Assembly (NCBI GenBank): GCA_946479395.1
Contig: CAMLFV010000055.1
Location: forward strand, 1-14,359
From: an uncultured Flavobacterium sp.
GTDB lineage: Bacteria; Bacteroidota; Bacteroidia; Flavobacteriales; Flavobacteriaceae
Reading direction: 5' to 3'
Length of the DNA: 14,359 nt
Part shown: piece after piece, positions 6,030 through 13,767 of the stretch
Position numbering within the stretch: the first letter of the stretch is position 1
Layout: every line of letters starts with the position of its first letter
Notes under the pieces: generated by a model
Database searches by the model: none
Seen by the model: only the letters and a program-made list of their open reading frames with translations
Told to the model about the DNA's origin: nothing
Program-made: the position numbers and the translations under genes

Positions 6030-8474
6030 ATGACTGCTAAAAAACAAAATACAAAACAGGCTAACAATAAGCAAATGCCACCTAAACCAAAGCAAACTGC
6101 TACAAACGGGGCGCGTATAAGCTTTATTTTTGGAACTTTATTTTTAATGTTTACGGTAATTTTATTGTGCAGTTTTGTTTCGTACTTTACAACAGGAAGT
6201 TATGATCAAAGTGTGGTTGCCGAATTAAATAACCGCGAAATTGAACCCGAAAATTGGGTTGGAAAATTAGGTGCATGGTTGGCGCATAAATTTATTTTTG
6301 AAGGATTTGGTATTGCATCTTTCTTGTTCATAAAAGTATTTGGCGAAATCGCGTTATGGTTCGGAATTCGTTTTAATGCAGCCAAATTACGCCGCATGAT
6401 TTTTTGGGATTTGTTTGCTGTTATTGTATTATCAATTGCATTGGGTCATTTTGGAACAAACTATCCGTTTTTGGGTGGAACAGTCGGTTTTGAAATGAAT
6501 GATTACCTTCAAGATTATATCGGTCAAATTGGTGCGATGCTTGTGGTTCTTTTCTTGATTATTTTCTATTTGATTTTCAGAATAAAGATGACTCCGAAAT
6601 CATTTACAAATGTGCTTTCTAACACACATGCTAAAATCAAGGATAATATCGAAAAGGCAGAAGAAATCATTAAAACGCAGCCGGTTCAGCCTATAAATAT
6701 CAATCAGCCTGTAAGAGAAGATGCAAAAATCATCGTTCCCCCTACTCCAATTAAAGAAGAAATTCCTGTTGCGAAAATCGATAATGAGGTTTCGATCGAT
6801 CTAAATAAAACAGAAAGAAAACCAGAACCAATCAACGATTTTTCTATTACAGATACATCAGCAAACGCAGATCATCACGAAGAATTTATTATTGAAACCA
6901 TTGAAGAAGAAGAACCACTTGCCGATGATGATTTAGCAAAAAAAATTGTTGAAGATTTTGGATTGTTCGATCCCACTTTGGAATTATCTAAATATCAGTT
7001 TCCAACAAGCGAGTTATTGTTTGAACACACAACCGGCGGAATTACCATTAATCAGGCAGAATTAGAAGAAAACAAAAACCGTATTGTTGATACGCTGAAC
7101 AATTATAAAATCGGGATTGCACAGATTAAGGCAACGGTTGGTCCAACGGTAACTTTATACGAAATTGTACCCGATGCCGGAATTCGTATTTCTAAAATTA
7201 AGAGTTTAGAAGACGATATCGCACTGTCTTTATCTGCCTTAGGAATCCGTATTATTGCGCCAATTCCTGGAAAAGGAACTATTGGTATTGAAGTTCCAAA
7301 TACTAAACCAACAACGGTATCAATGAAATCGTTGATTTTATCGCCGAAATTTCAAAACGCCGAAATGGAGCTTCCTGTAGCAATTGGTAAAACTATTTCA
7401 AACGAAACTTTTGTGTTCGATTTAGCCAAAATGCCCCATTTACTAATGGCTGGTGCTACCGGACAAGGAAAATCAGTTGGATTGAATGCCGTTTTAACAT
7501 CGTTACTTTACAAGAAACATCCAGCCGAAGTAAAATTTGTTTTGGTAGATCCTAAAAAAGTAGAAGTAACCTTGTTCAATAAAATTGAGCGTCACTTTTT
7601 AGCCAAATTACCAGATACCGAAGACGCAATCATAACCGATAACACAAAGGTTATCAATACATTAAATTCATTGTGTATTGAAATGGACAACCGTTATTCT
7701 TTGTTGAAAGATGCTATGGTGCGTAACATTAAAGAATACAACGAAAAATTTAAACAACGAAAATTAAATCCTGAATTAGGTCACCGCTTTTTACCTTATA
7801 TCGTTTTAGTTGTCGATGAGTTTGCCGATTTAATTATGACAGCCGGTAAAGAAGTAGAAACACCTATTGCCCGTTTGGCTCAGTTGGCGCGTGCAATTGG
7901 TATCCACTTAATTATTGCAACTCAACGTCCGTCGGTAAATGTAATTACGGGTATCATCAAAGCCAATTTCCCTGCAAGAATTGCTTTCCGAGTGAGTTCA
8001 AAAATCGATTCAAGAACTATTTTAGATGGTCCGGGTGCCGATCAGTTAATTGGTCGTGGAGATTTGCTTTTCACCCAAGGAAACGATACCGTTCGTGTAC
8101 AATGTGGTTTTGTTGATACGCCCGAAGTTGAAAAAATTACGGAATTTATCGGAGCGCAAAAAGGTTATGGCGATGCGTATTTGTTGCCGGAATATGTAGG
8201 CGAAGAAAGTGGCACAAGTCTTGATATTGACATTGCAGACCGCGATGTTATGTTCCGTGAAGCTGCCGAAATTATTGTGACAGCCCAACAAGGATCGGCA
8301 TCGTTGTTACAAAGAAAACTAAAATTAGGTTACAACCGTGCAGGTAGATTGATCGATCAGTTGGAAGCAGCCGGAATTGTTGGTCCTTTCGAAGGAAGCA
8401 AAGCACGATCTGTAAACATTACCGATTTGGTTTCTTTAGACGAATTTTTAAACAACGAAAAAGAAAGAATGTAA
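6030..8474 (+). CDS. ftsK: DNA translocase FtsK/SpoIIIE, 814 aa
   Basis: Septum-located, membrane-anchored motor that pumps chromosomal DNA during division and acts with XerCD at dif. The N-terminal anchor has about four membrane segments (roughly 30-53, 88-113, 123-141, 162-183). A charged, Pro/Glu-rich linker of about 120 residues (190-310) follows, much shorter than in E. coli FtsK. The motor contains Walker A GATGQGKS (475-482), Walker B VLVVDE (592-597), and the ATQRPSVNVITGIIKANFP stretch (630-648). The C-terminal gamma domain (about 740-800, with SASLLQRKLKLGYNRAGRLIDQLE) is the winged helix that reads KOPS-type polarity sequences. The ATG at 6030 lies 4 nt after the kinase stop, and the final TAA overlaps the next ATG by one base (TAATG), so translation is coupled. 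Confidence 0.97.
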   Translation: MTAKKQNTKQANNKQMPPKPKQTATNGARISFIFGTLFLMFTVILLCSFVSYFTTGSYDQSVVAELNNREIEPENWVGKLGAWLAHKFIFEGFGIASFLFIKVFGEIALWFGIRFNAAKLRRMIFWDLFAVIVLSIALGHFGTNYPFLGGTVGFEMNDYLQDYIGQIGAMLVVLFLIIFYLIFRIKMTPKSFTNVLSNTHAKIKDNIEKAEEIIKTQPVQPININQPVREDAKIIVPPTPIKEEIPVAKIDNEVSIDLNKTERKPEPINDFSITDTSANADHHEEFIIETIEEEEPLADDDLAKKIVEDFGLFDPTLELSKYQFPTSELLFEHTTGGITINQAELEENKNRIVDTLNNYKIGIAQIKATVGPTVTLYEIVPDAGIRISKIKSLEDDIALSLSALGIRIIAPIPGKGTIGIEVPNTKPTTVSMKSLILSPKFQNAEMELPVAIGKTISNETFVFDLAKMPHLLMAGATGQGKSVGLNAVLTSLLYKKHPAEVKFVLVDPKKVEVTLFNKIERHFLAKLPDTEDAIITDNTKVINTLNSLCIEMDNRYSLLKDAMVRNIKEYNEKFKQRKLNPELGHRFLPYIVLVVDEFADLIMTAGKEVETPIARLAQLARAIGIHLIIATQRPSVNVITGIIKANFPARIAFRVSSKIDSRTILDGPGADQLIGRGDLLFTQGNDTVRVQCGFVDTPEVEKITEFIGAQKGYGDAYLLPEYVGEESGTSLDIDIADRDVMFREAAEIIVTAQQGSASLLQRKLKLGYNRAGRLIDQLEAAGIVGPFEGSKARSVNITDLVSLDEFLNNEKERM

Positions 8475-9097
8475 TGAAAAAGATAGCAACTATTATTTCT
8501 GTTTTATTTATTGGTATATCAAGCTATGCACAAAATGCTGCTGCTGCCAAAAAATTGTTAGACGAAGTTTCGGCAAAAACAAAAACGTACAGCAATATGG
8601 TAATTGATTTCAGTTTTAACAACGGAAAACAAGAATCTAAAGGAAAAGCAACCATTCAGGGCGAAAAATATGTGGTAGATTTTATGGGGCTTACACAGAT
8701 TTTTGACGGAGCTAAAATGTACATCATCAACCCGAACGATGAAGAAGTAACGGTTGCCAGCGCAAAATCTGCCGATTCACAAGCGGTTAGCATTGCAAGT
8801 TTGCTATCGTTTTATAAAAAAGGGTATACTTACACGTGGGATAAAAAACAAACCATTAACGGTAAATCTATCCAATTTATCAAACTTACACCTACCAACA
8901 GCAAAGATGTAAAAGAGGTTTATTTGGGTATAGATACAAAAACCAAAAATATTTACAATAGAACCGATGTTTACAAAGGCGGCAGTAAATCAATTATTAC
9001 CATAAAATCTTTTAAAACAAATCAAACATTGTCAAAAAACCTTTTTACCTTTACAAAATCTAAATATCCAAATTATTACATCAACAATTTAGATTAA
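8474..9097 (+). CDS. lolA: LolA-like outer-membrane lipoprotein carrier protein, 207 aa
   Basis: Periplasmic chaperone moving lipoproteins from the inner-membrane Lol ABC transporter to the outer membrane. A signal peptide (KK, then hydrophobic ATIISVLFIGIS) ends with a plausible cut after SYA19. The mature part is a beta-rich LolA-type fold of typical length, with KSKGKATIQG-like strands at about 52-63, a YVVDFMGLTQIFDGAKMYI segment at 66-84, and YTWDKKQTINGKSIQFIKLTP at 120-140. No cysteine is present, so it is not itself a lipoprotein. Its ATG overlaps the ftsK stop, and an LptF/G-type permease follows at 8 nt, placing it among envelope-assembly genes. It is assigned by fold pattern and neighbourhood; the family is divergent in Bacteroidota. 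Confidence 0.85.
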   Translation: MKKIATIISVLFIGISSYAQNAAAAKKLLDEVSAKTKTYSNMVIDFSFNNGKQESKGKATIQGEKYVVDFMGLTQIFDGAKMYIINPNDEEVTVASAKSADSQAVSIASLLSFYKKGYTYTWDKKQTINGKSIQFIKLTPTNSKDVKEVYLGIDTKTKNIYNRTDVYKGGSKSIITIKSFKTNQTLSKNLFTFTKSKYPNYYINNLD

Positions 9098-9105
9098 AGT
9101 AACGC

Positions 9106-10551
9106 GTGAAAATACTTGATCGATATATATTAATAAGTTTTGTAAAAACGTTTTTTTCGGTATTTGCAATCTTGTTTTTCATTTTTGTATTACAGGGAAT
9201 TTGGGTCTTTATTGGTGATATCGCCGGTAAAGACCTTGATTTTATAACCATATTTAAGTTTTTATTTTTCTATTCACCAAAAATGATTCCAATGGTGCTG
9301 CCTTTGTCGGTACTTTTGGCATCGATTATGACCTTTGGTGATTTCTCTGAAAATTATGAATTCGCAGCCATGAAATCGTCTGGAATTTCACTGCAAAGAG
9401 CTATGCGTTCGTTAATTGTTTTCATTTTAATTCTATCGGGCGTTTCGTTTTGGTTTGTGAACAATGTGGCACCAAAATCAGAATTTAAGTTCGTAAACAT
9501 GCGTCGTGATATTATTCATACCAAACCGGCAATGGCAATTTCAGCGGGTCAGTTTAACGATTTAGGAGCGATGAACATTAAGGTTGATGAAAAATACGGA
9601 GAGAAAGATGAAAAACTGCGCAACGTAACCATACACGTAATTAACCAGCAAAGCAGTTTGAACAAAACCGTGATTAAGGCGAAAACCGGAAAGATCGAAA
9701 CCAACGAAAATAGTCCGATTTTAAAGTTGCATTTGTACGATGGAAATTATTATGAAGATGTAACATCGCGCCGCAGTTCTGACACCAAACCTTTTGTGAA
9801 ATCGGAATTTGAACATTATATCATGAGTATCGATGTTTCGGAATTTGATAAATCTGACCAAGAAATTCAGGAAATATCAAACACGGCAACCATGATGAAT
9901 ATTTCGCAGCTAACCTACACCATTGATTCGCTAAACGTAAATTACACAAACGAAATTAAAACGCAGATTGATGCCGATAATAGTAACAATCGTTTGTTTT
10001 TATCGAATGCACAAAAAGACAACGATATTGTTTACAAAACCATTAGTTTAGATTCGTTACTTTCGATTAAAAGACGAACACAAAAAATAAGTTTATATGC
10101 CAATGCATCGGCTGTTGCAGAAAACATCCGATTCAACATTACCAACAATAAAAGTGCACTTTTAGAAAAAACCAAACACATTAACCGCCATTGGATTGCT
10201 TTTTACGAGAAATTCGTTATTGCCTTTTCATGCCTTTTAATGTTCTTTATTGGTGCTCCGCTTGGTGCAATTATTCGAAAAGGAGGTTTGGGCTTGCCAA
10301 TGGTTTTTGCGGTTTTAATATTTATTTCGTACCACTTTATAAATACATTCGGTAAAAAACTCGCTCAAGAAAACGGAATTCCGCCCTTCTTCGGTGCTTG
10401 GCTATCTACGCTGATATTATTGCCAATGGCGATTACATTTACTTATAAAGCCACAAAAGACAGGGGAATTAACAGTATAGACAACCTGCTGTATCCTATC
10501 ACCAATTATCTAAAGAAAAAATTTAAAAAGAAACAACAAAACAACACATAA
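9106..10551 (+). CDS. LptF/LptG (YjgP/YjgQ) family permease, 481 aa
   Basis: Inner-membrane subunit of the LptB2FG transporter that extracts lipopolysaccharide and delivers it to the LptC-A-D bridge. The start is GTG at 9106 (MKILDRYILISFVKTFF, the usual family N-terminus), 8 nt after the lolA stop. Membrane segments lie at about 11-37, 58-77 and 100-120, a periplasmic jelly-roll-type region at about 122-360, then segments at 366-388, 396-413 and 428-446. The motif FIGAPLGAIIRKGGLG (381-396) is the family's GxPLGxxxRKGG signature, followed by PFFGAWLSTLILL. The tail is strongly basic. At 481 residues it exceeds the ~360 of E. coli LptF/G, the extra being in the periplasmic part (about 250-350). 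Whether it acts as F or G cannot be decided from one copy. Confidence 0.92.
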   Translation: MKILDRYILISFVKTFFSVFAILFFIFVLQGIWVFIGDIAGKDLDFITIFKFLFFYSPKMIPMVLPLSVLLASIMTFGDFSENYEFAAMKSSGISLQRAMRSLIVFILILSGVSFWFVNNVAPKSEFKFVNMRRDIIHTKPAMAISAGQFNDLGAMNIKVDEKYGEKDEKLRNVTIHVINQQSSLNKTVIKAKTGKIETNENSPILKLHLYDGNYYEDVTSRRSSDTKPFVKSEFEHYIMSIDVSEFDKSDQEIQEISNTATMMNISQLTYTIDSLNVNYTNEIKTQIDADNSNNRLFLSNAQKDNDIVYKTISLDSLLSIKRRTQKISLYANASAVAENIRFNITNNKSALLEKTKHINRHWIAFYEKFVIAFSCLLMFFIGAPLGAIIRKGGLGLPMVFAVLIFISYHFINTFGKKLAQENGIPPFFGAWLSTLILLPMAITFTYKATKDRGINSIDNLLYPITNYLKKKFKKKQQNNT

Positions 10552-10553
10552 AA

Positions 10554-11687
10554 ATGTCTGATATAAAATTAAACACCATAGAAGAAGCTATCGAAGATAT
10601 TCGTCAGGGGAAAATAATTATTGTAGTAGATGACGAAGATCGTGAAAACGAAGGCGATTTTATAGCTGCAGCAGAAAAAGTAACGCCAGAAATGATCAAT
10701 TTCATGGCAACACATGGTCGCGGTTTAATTTGTGCACCTTTAACGCAAAAACGTTGTAAAGAATTAGATTTGCACCCAATGGTTATCAACAATACGGTTT
10801 TGCACCAAACGGCTTTTACGGTTTCGGTTGACTTAATCGGGCACGGATGTACTACTGGAATTTCAGCACACGACAGATCAAAGACTATTGAATTTTTAGT
10901 AAAAGACGATACAAAACCAGAAGATTTAGGTCGCCCGGGGCATATCTTTCCATTAATAGCAAAAGAAGGTGGCGTTTTAAGAAGAACAGGTCATACCGAA
11001 GCCGCTGTTGATTTAGCACGATTAGCAGGTTTTAAACCAGCCGGAATTTTGGTTGAAATTTTAAATGAAGACGGATCTATGGCCCGTTTGCCCCAATTGG
11101 TTGATGTTGCCAAGAAATTCGATATGAAACTGATTTCGATTGAAGATTTAGTTGCTTATAGAATGAAACACGACAGTTTAATTCAAAAGAAAGAAGATTT
11201 CGATTTACAAACAAAATACGGAACCTACCGTTTACGCGCTTATTTACAGGTAACAAACAAACAGGTTCATATTGCACTGACAAAAGGAGTATGGAACAAT
11301 GGCGATGCTGTTTTAACCAGAATTAACTCATCACAAGTTAATAACGATATTTTAGGAAATCTTACCAATAATCAAGACGAAAAGTTGGATTTGATGTTCC
11401 AAGCAATTGACAAAGAAGGAAAAGGTGCCATTTTGTTTATTAACCAAGAATACAACACCCTTGATTTATTAAAACGTTTAGCCGAATTAAAAGAATTACA
11501 GGCTGAAACCGATGATATTGTAAAAGCTCCAAAAATTCAAATGGACAATAAAGATTTCGGAATTGGTGCACAAATTTTACACGACATCAATATTTCAAAA
11601 ATAAAATTAATGAGTAATTCCGAGCACAGCAAACGCGTTGGTATGGTTGGTTACGGTTTAGAAATTGTTGATTATGTAAATTTTTAG
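10554..11687 (+). CDS. ribBA: RibBA-like protein: DHBP synthase with degenerate GTP cyclohydrolase II domain, 377 aa
   Basis: The N-terminal half (1-205) is 3,4-dihydroxy-2-butanone 4-phosphate synthase, which makes the four-carbon precursor of riboflavin from ribulose 5-phosphate. Metal/substrate motifs are intact: [11 protein letters not shown] (26-36), [14 protein letters not shown] (96-109), RPGHIFPL (127-134) and GHTEAAVDL (146-154). The C-terminal half keeps the GTP cyclohydrolase II outline: VLTRINSS at 253-260 and [36 protein letters not shown] near the end (in the family's order). But its zinc cysteines and RQEGRGIGL-type motif are missing. It probably makes only the butanone phosphate, with a separate RibA elsewhere. 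It starts 2 nt after the permease stop and closes the operon; I see no clear terminator before the tRNA promoter. Confidence 0.93.
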   Translation: MSDIKLNTIEEAIEDIRQGKIIIVVDDEDRENEGDFIAAAEKVTPEMINFMATHGRGLICAPLTQKRCKELDLHPMVINNTVLHQTAFTVSVDLIGHGCTTGISAHDRSKTIEFLVKDDTKPEDLGRPGHIFPLIAKEGGVLRRTGHTEAAVDLARLAGFKPAGILVEILNEDGSMARLPQLVDVAKKFDMKLISIEDLVAYRMKHDSLIQKKEDFDLQTKYGTYRLRAYLQVTNKQVHIALTKGVWNNGDAVLTRINSSQVNNDILGNLTNNQDEKLDLMFQAIDKEGKGAILFINQEYNTLDLLKRLAELKELQAETDDIVKAPKIQMDNKDFGIGAQILHDINISKIKLMSNSEHSKRVGMVGYGLEIVDYVNF

Positions 11688-11704
11688 AATTTTTTAAATT
11701 ACTA

Positions 11705-11735
11705 TTTGCAGATTAATAAAAACATATTATATTTG
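11705..11735 (+). promoter_or_regulatory. Consensus Bacteroidota promoter of tRNA-Ser
   Basis: TTTG (11705-11708), exactly 19 bp, then TATATTTG (11728-11735): a full match to the TTTG-N19-TAnnTTTG consensus. Transcription would start near 11741, about 25 nt before the mature tRNA. It lies 18 nt after the ribBA stop. Confidence 0.85.
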
Positions 11736-11765
11736 CACCACAATTAACGAAGGAAACAACGTTAA

Positions 11766-11850
11766 GGAGAAATGGCAGAGTGGTCGAATGCGGCAGTCTT
11801 GAAAACTGTTGACTGTAACAGGTCCGGGGGTTCGAATCCCTCTTTCTCCG
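11766..11850 (+). tRNA. tRNA-Ser(TGA)
   Basis: The acceptor stem GGAGAAA (11766-11772) pairs with TTTCTCC (11843-11849), with G as the discriminator base at 11850. The anticodon stem GCAGT/ACTGT encloses CTTGAAA, giving anticodon TGA, which reads UCA serine codons. A long variable arm (GAC..GTC around 11811-11824) makes it a class II tRNA, as expected for serine, and the T arm GGGGGTTCGAATCCCTC is intact. CCA is not encoded (CGA follows). An integrase gene starts 274 nt beyond its 3' end in the same direction, so the gene's 3' end is a likely integration site. Confidence 0.96.
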
Positions 11851-11895
11851 CGAATTATTAAGCACATTATCCTATATTTTTGCTTAAAGGCCTAT

Positions 11896-11930
11896 AAAAC
11901 CTGCGATCCGAAAGATTTGCAGGTTTTTTT
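11896..11930 (+). terminator. Rho-independent terminator after tRNA-Ser
   Basis: A perfect 9-bp stem, AAAACCTGC (11896-11904) with GCAGGTTTT (11919-11927), a 14-nt loop, and a T-run at 11924-11930. Confidence 0.85.
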
Positions 11931-11971
11931 ATTTGGTAAAAGAACCACTAAAATTTTTAAAAACGCTCATA

Positions 11972-12024
11972 ATTCTGTGGCAAATTCGTGGCAATTTTTA
12001 AGTCAAAAAAAAATCGCCACGAAT
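11972..12024. repeat. Three ATTCGTGGC-type repeats upstream of the integrase (candidate arm-type sites)
   Basis: Two tandem copies, ATTCTGTGGCAA (11972-11983) and ATTCGTGGCAA (11984-11994), are followed by an inverted copy, ATCGCCACGAAT (12013-12024). The second and third copies form an inverted repeat of 16-nt arms (11984-11999 and 12009-12024) with one mismatch and a 9-nt spacer. The position between the tRNA 3' end and the integrase start is where integrase arm-type or excisionase sites usually lie. A weaker copy, GTGGTAA, occurs at 13623-13629 beyond the integrase. As RNA, the pair could also form a strong hairpin, but no T-run follows it on the plus strand. Confidence 0.7.
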
Positions 12025-12123
12025 AAGTACTTAAAACACTGATTACCAACATGTAAAATACTTTAACGACTTGATTTTGAAATAATGTAGTTCGATATTT
12101 ATCAACCATTAAATTTTCAAGTT

Positions 12124-13503
12124 ATGTTAGAAGCAAGTTATGGAGTAAATTTCTTTTTAAAAAGACCGAGAAACCTATCAGATTTTAGATATGTATATAT
12201 CCGAATAACAGTTGACGGTATACCTAAAGAAGTCTCTACTAAAAGAAAATGGTATGCTTCAAAATGGAATCAAAGAAGCGAGCGAGCGACAGGTTCAAAA
12301 GAAGATGCAAAGTCTATAAATTTCTTTTTGGATTCTATTTGTAGAAAAATTGAAGATCATCGAATCAAATTAATCAATCGAAATATTACCATTACTTCAC
12401 AAAACCTCATTGACTTTATATTGGGAAATAGTGAGGGAAACACAAAAGTACTCGAAGAATTTCAGAAGCATAATGATGAAATCCTAGCACTTGTATCAAA
12501 AGGCGAATACAGTAAGGGAACACATGAACGTTATGTAACTGCCAGATCACATGTACAACAATTTATAAAATTGAAATATAAAGTTGATGATTTGGAGTTC
12601 AGGCAACTTAATTATGAGTTTGTTAAAGATTTTGACTTCTTTCTCAGAACTATTAGAAACTGCCAGAACAACAGCACGGTAAAGTACATAGCAAACTTTA
12701 AAAAGATTGTATATCGGGCTATCTCAAAAGATATTATAGCCTCTGATCCGTTCAAAGCTTTTAAAAACAAGAAAGTAAATGTCAAAAAAACTCCTTTAAG
12801 CTCTCGTGAACTATTTATTCTAGAAAATAAAGTATTTGAATCTGAACGGTTAAACGAAGTCCGAGACATCTTTGCATTCCAATGTTACACAGGATTATCC
12901 TACATAGATGTCAAGCAATTAAATTATGATGAAATAAAAACCGGAATAGATAACAAACAATGGATCATTTCTTCAAGACAGAAAACAGGATCTTCCACAA
13001 CCATTCCCCTACTTTCAAAAGCTATCGAAATCCTGGAAAAATATAAACATCACAAACTGTGTATTAAAAGTAATGTTCTTTTACCAGTAAAGTCAAATCA
13101 AAAAATGAACGAGTACTTAAAGGAAATAGCAACTTTATGCAATATTAATGACAATCTGACCACGCATAAAGCCAGAAGAACCTTTGGTAGTACTGTAACA
13201 CTGAACAACGGCGTTCCAATGCATTTGGTAAAAGAAATGTTGGGACACCAATCTATCAAACAAACAGAAGAGTACGCATTAACAGAGCAAGCAACAATTA
13301 GCAGAGAAATGGATATACTGGATAATAAAATTTCATCTGAATCAGAATTACATGATTCTGACCCAATAGCTATATTGAAAAAGATAGAAGATAATATAAA
13401 CCAACTAAGAATAACCACAAAGAATAAAGAAAATTCAGTATTACTTTCCCAACTACAGAAATATCAAAAAGAAATCGATAGATTAAAAGAAAAAATATTT
13501 TAA
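12124..13503 (+). CDS. Tyrosine recombinase/integrase (Bacteroidota mobile-element type), 459 aa
   Basis: Site-specific recombinase that would integrate and excise a mobile element. Domains in order: an N-terminal arm-binding part (about 8-95, SYGVNFFLKRPRNLSDF..YVYIRITVDG), a SAM-like core-binding domain (about 105-215) and the catalytic domain (about 222-395). Catalytic residues visible are Lys287 (RQKTGS), His348 and Arg351 (THKARRTFGST), His375 (LGHQS) and nucleophile Tyr384 (EEYAL). The first arginine, expected in TGLRxxD, is Ser259 in TGLSYIDVKQL. A charged tail (about 410-459) looks coiled-coil. It lies 274 nt after tRNA-Ser on the same strand. Its codon use is plainer and more AT-rich than the neighbouring core genes, as expected of acquired DNA. 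No other mobile-element gene lies in the window. Confidence 0.93.
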   Translation: MLEASYGVNFFLKRPRNLSDFRYVYIRITVDGIPKEVSTKRKWYASKWNQRSERATGSKEDAKSINFFLDSICRKIEDHRIKLINRNITITSQNLIDFILGNSEGNTKVLEEFQKHNDEILALVSKGEYSKGTHERYVTARSHVQQFIKLKYKVDDLEFRQLNYEFVKDFDFFLRTIRNCQNNSTVKYIANFKKIVYRAISKDIIASDPFKAFKNKKVNVKKTPLSSRELFILENKVFESERLNEVRDIFAFQCYTGLSYIDVKQLNYDEIKTGIDNKQWIISSRQKTGSSTTIPLLSKAIEILEKYKHHKLCIKSNVLLPVKSNQKMNEYLKEIATLCNINDNLTTHKARRTFGSTVTLNNGVPMHLVKEMLGHQSIKQTEEYALTEQATISREMDILDNKISSESELHDSDPIAILKKIEDNINQLRITTKNKENSVLLSQLQKYQKEIDRLKEKIF

Positions 13504-13552
13504 GTATTAAATTATTCTAATTGTTTCTATTCTTAAAAATGTAATAATAAAA

Positions 13553-13597
13553 GTTGTCTCCCAATTCCATTTCAAATGATAATGTTAGGGAGACAAC
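13553..13597. terminator. Long-looped perfect inverted repeat after the integrase gene
   Basis: GTTGTCTCCC (13553-13562) and GGGAGACAAC (13588-13597) are a perfect 10-bp inverted repeat around a 25-nt loop that itself holds CATTTCAAATG, able to form a small hairpin. A T-run (13614-13622) follows 17 nt after the stem. It could end the integrase transcript, but the loop and the distance to the T-run are longer than usual, so a protein-binding or element-end role is also possible. Confidence 0.5.
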
Positions 13598-13680
13598 CAA
13601 TCTCATTCATAGCAATTTTTTTGTGGTAACTGTACCTAATATTTATTGATGCACGCGGTTAAGAAATAAACACAATTAAA

Positions 13681-13735
13681 ACTTTACGTTGTAATCATAA
13701 CATGATTATTTATCAAAAAAATTTACATGTAAAGT
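13681..13735. repeat. Nested inverted repeats between integrase and ferritin-like gene
   Basis: ACTTTAC (13681-13687) and GTAAAGT (13729-13735) enclose TAATCAT-aac-ATGATTA (13692-13708), and TTTACATGTAAA (13722-13733) is a 12-bp palindrome overlapping the right arm. The stretch is AT-rich and non-coding. It may hold regulator or recombinase sites, or the end of the ferritin-like transcript; nothing decides between these. Confidence 0.4.
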
Positions 13736-13767
13736 ACCTATATAGATTAACCTGATGGTTAAGGACG

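Noticed and set aside
11809..12042. 77-codon frame starting within tRNA-Ser
   Set aside because: It begins inside the tRNA, runs through the terminator and repeats, and its residues show no protein-like pattern.
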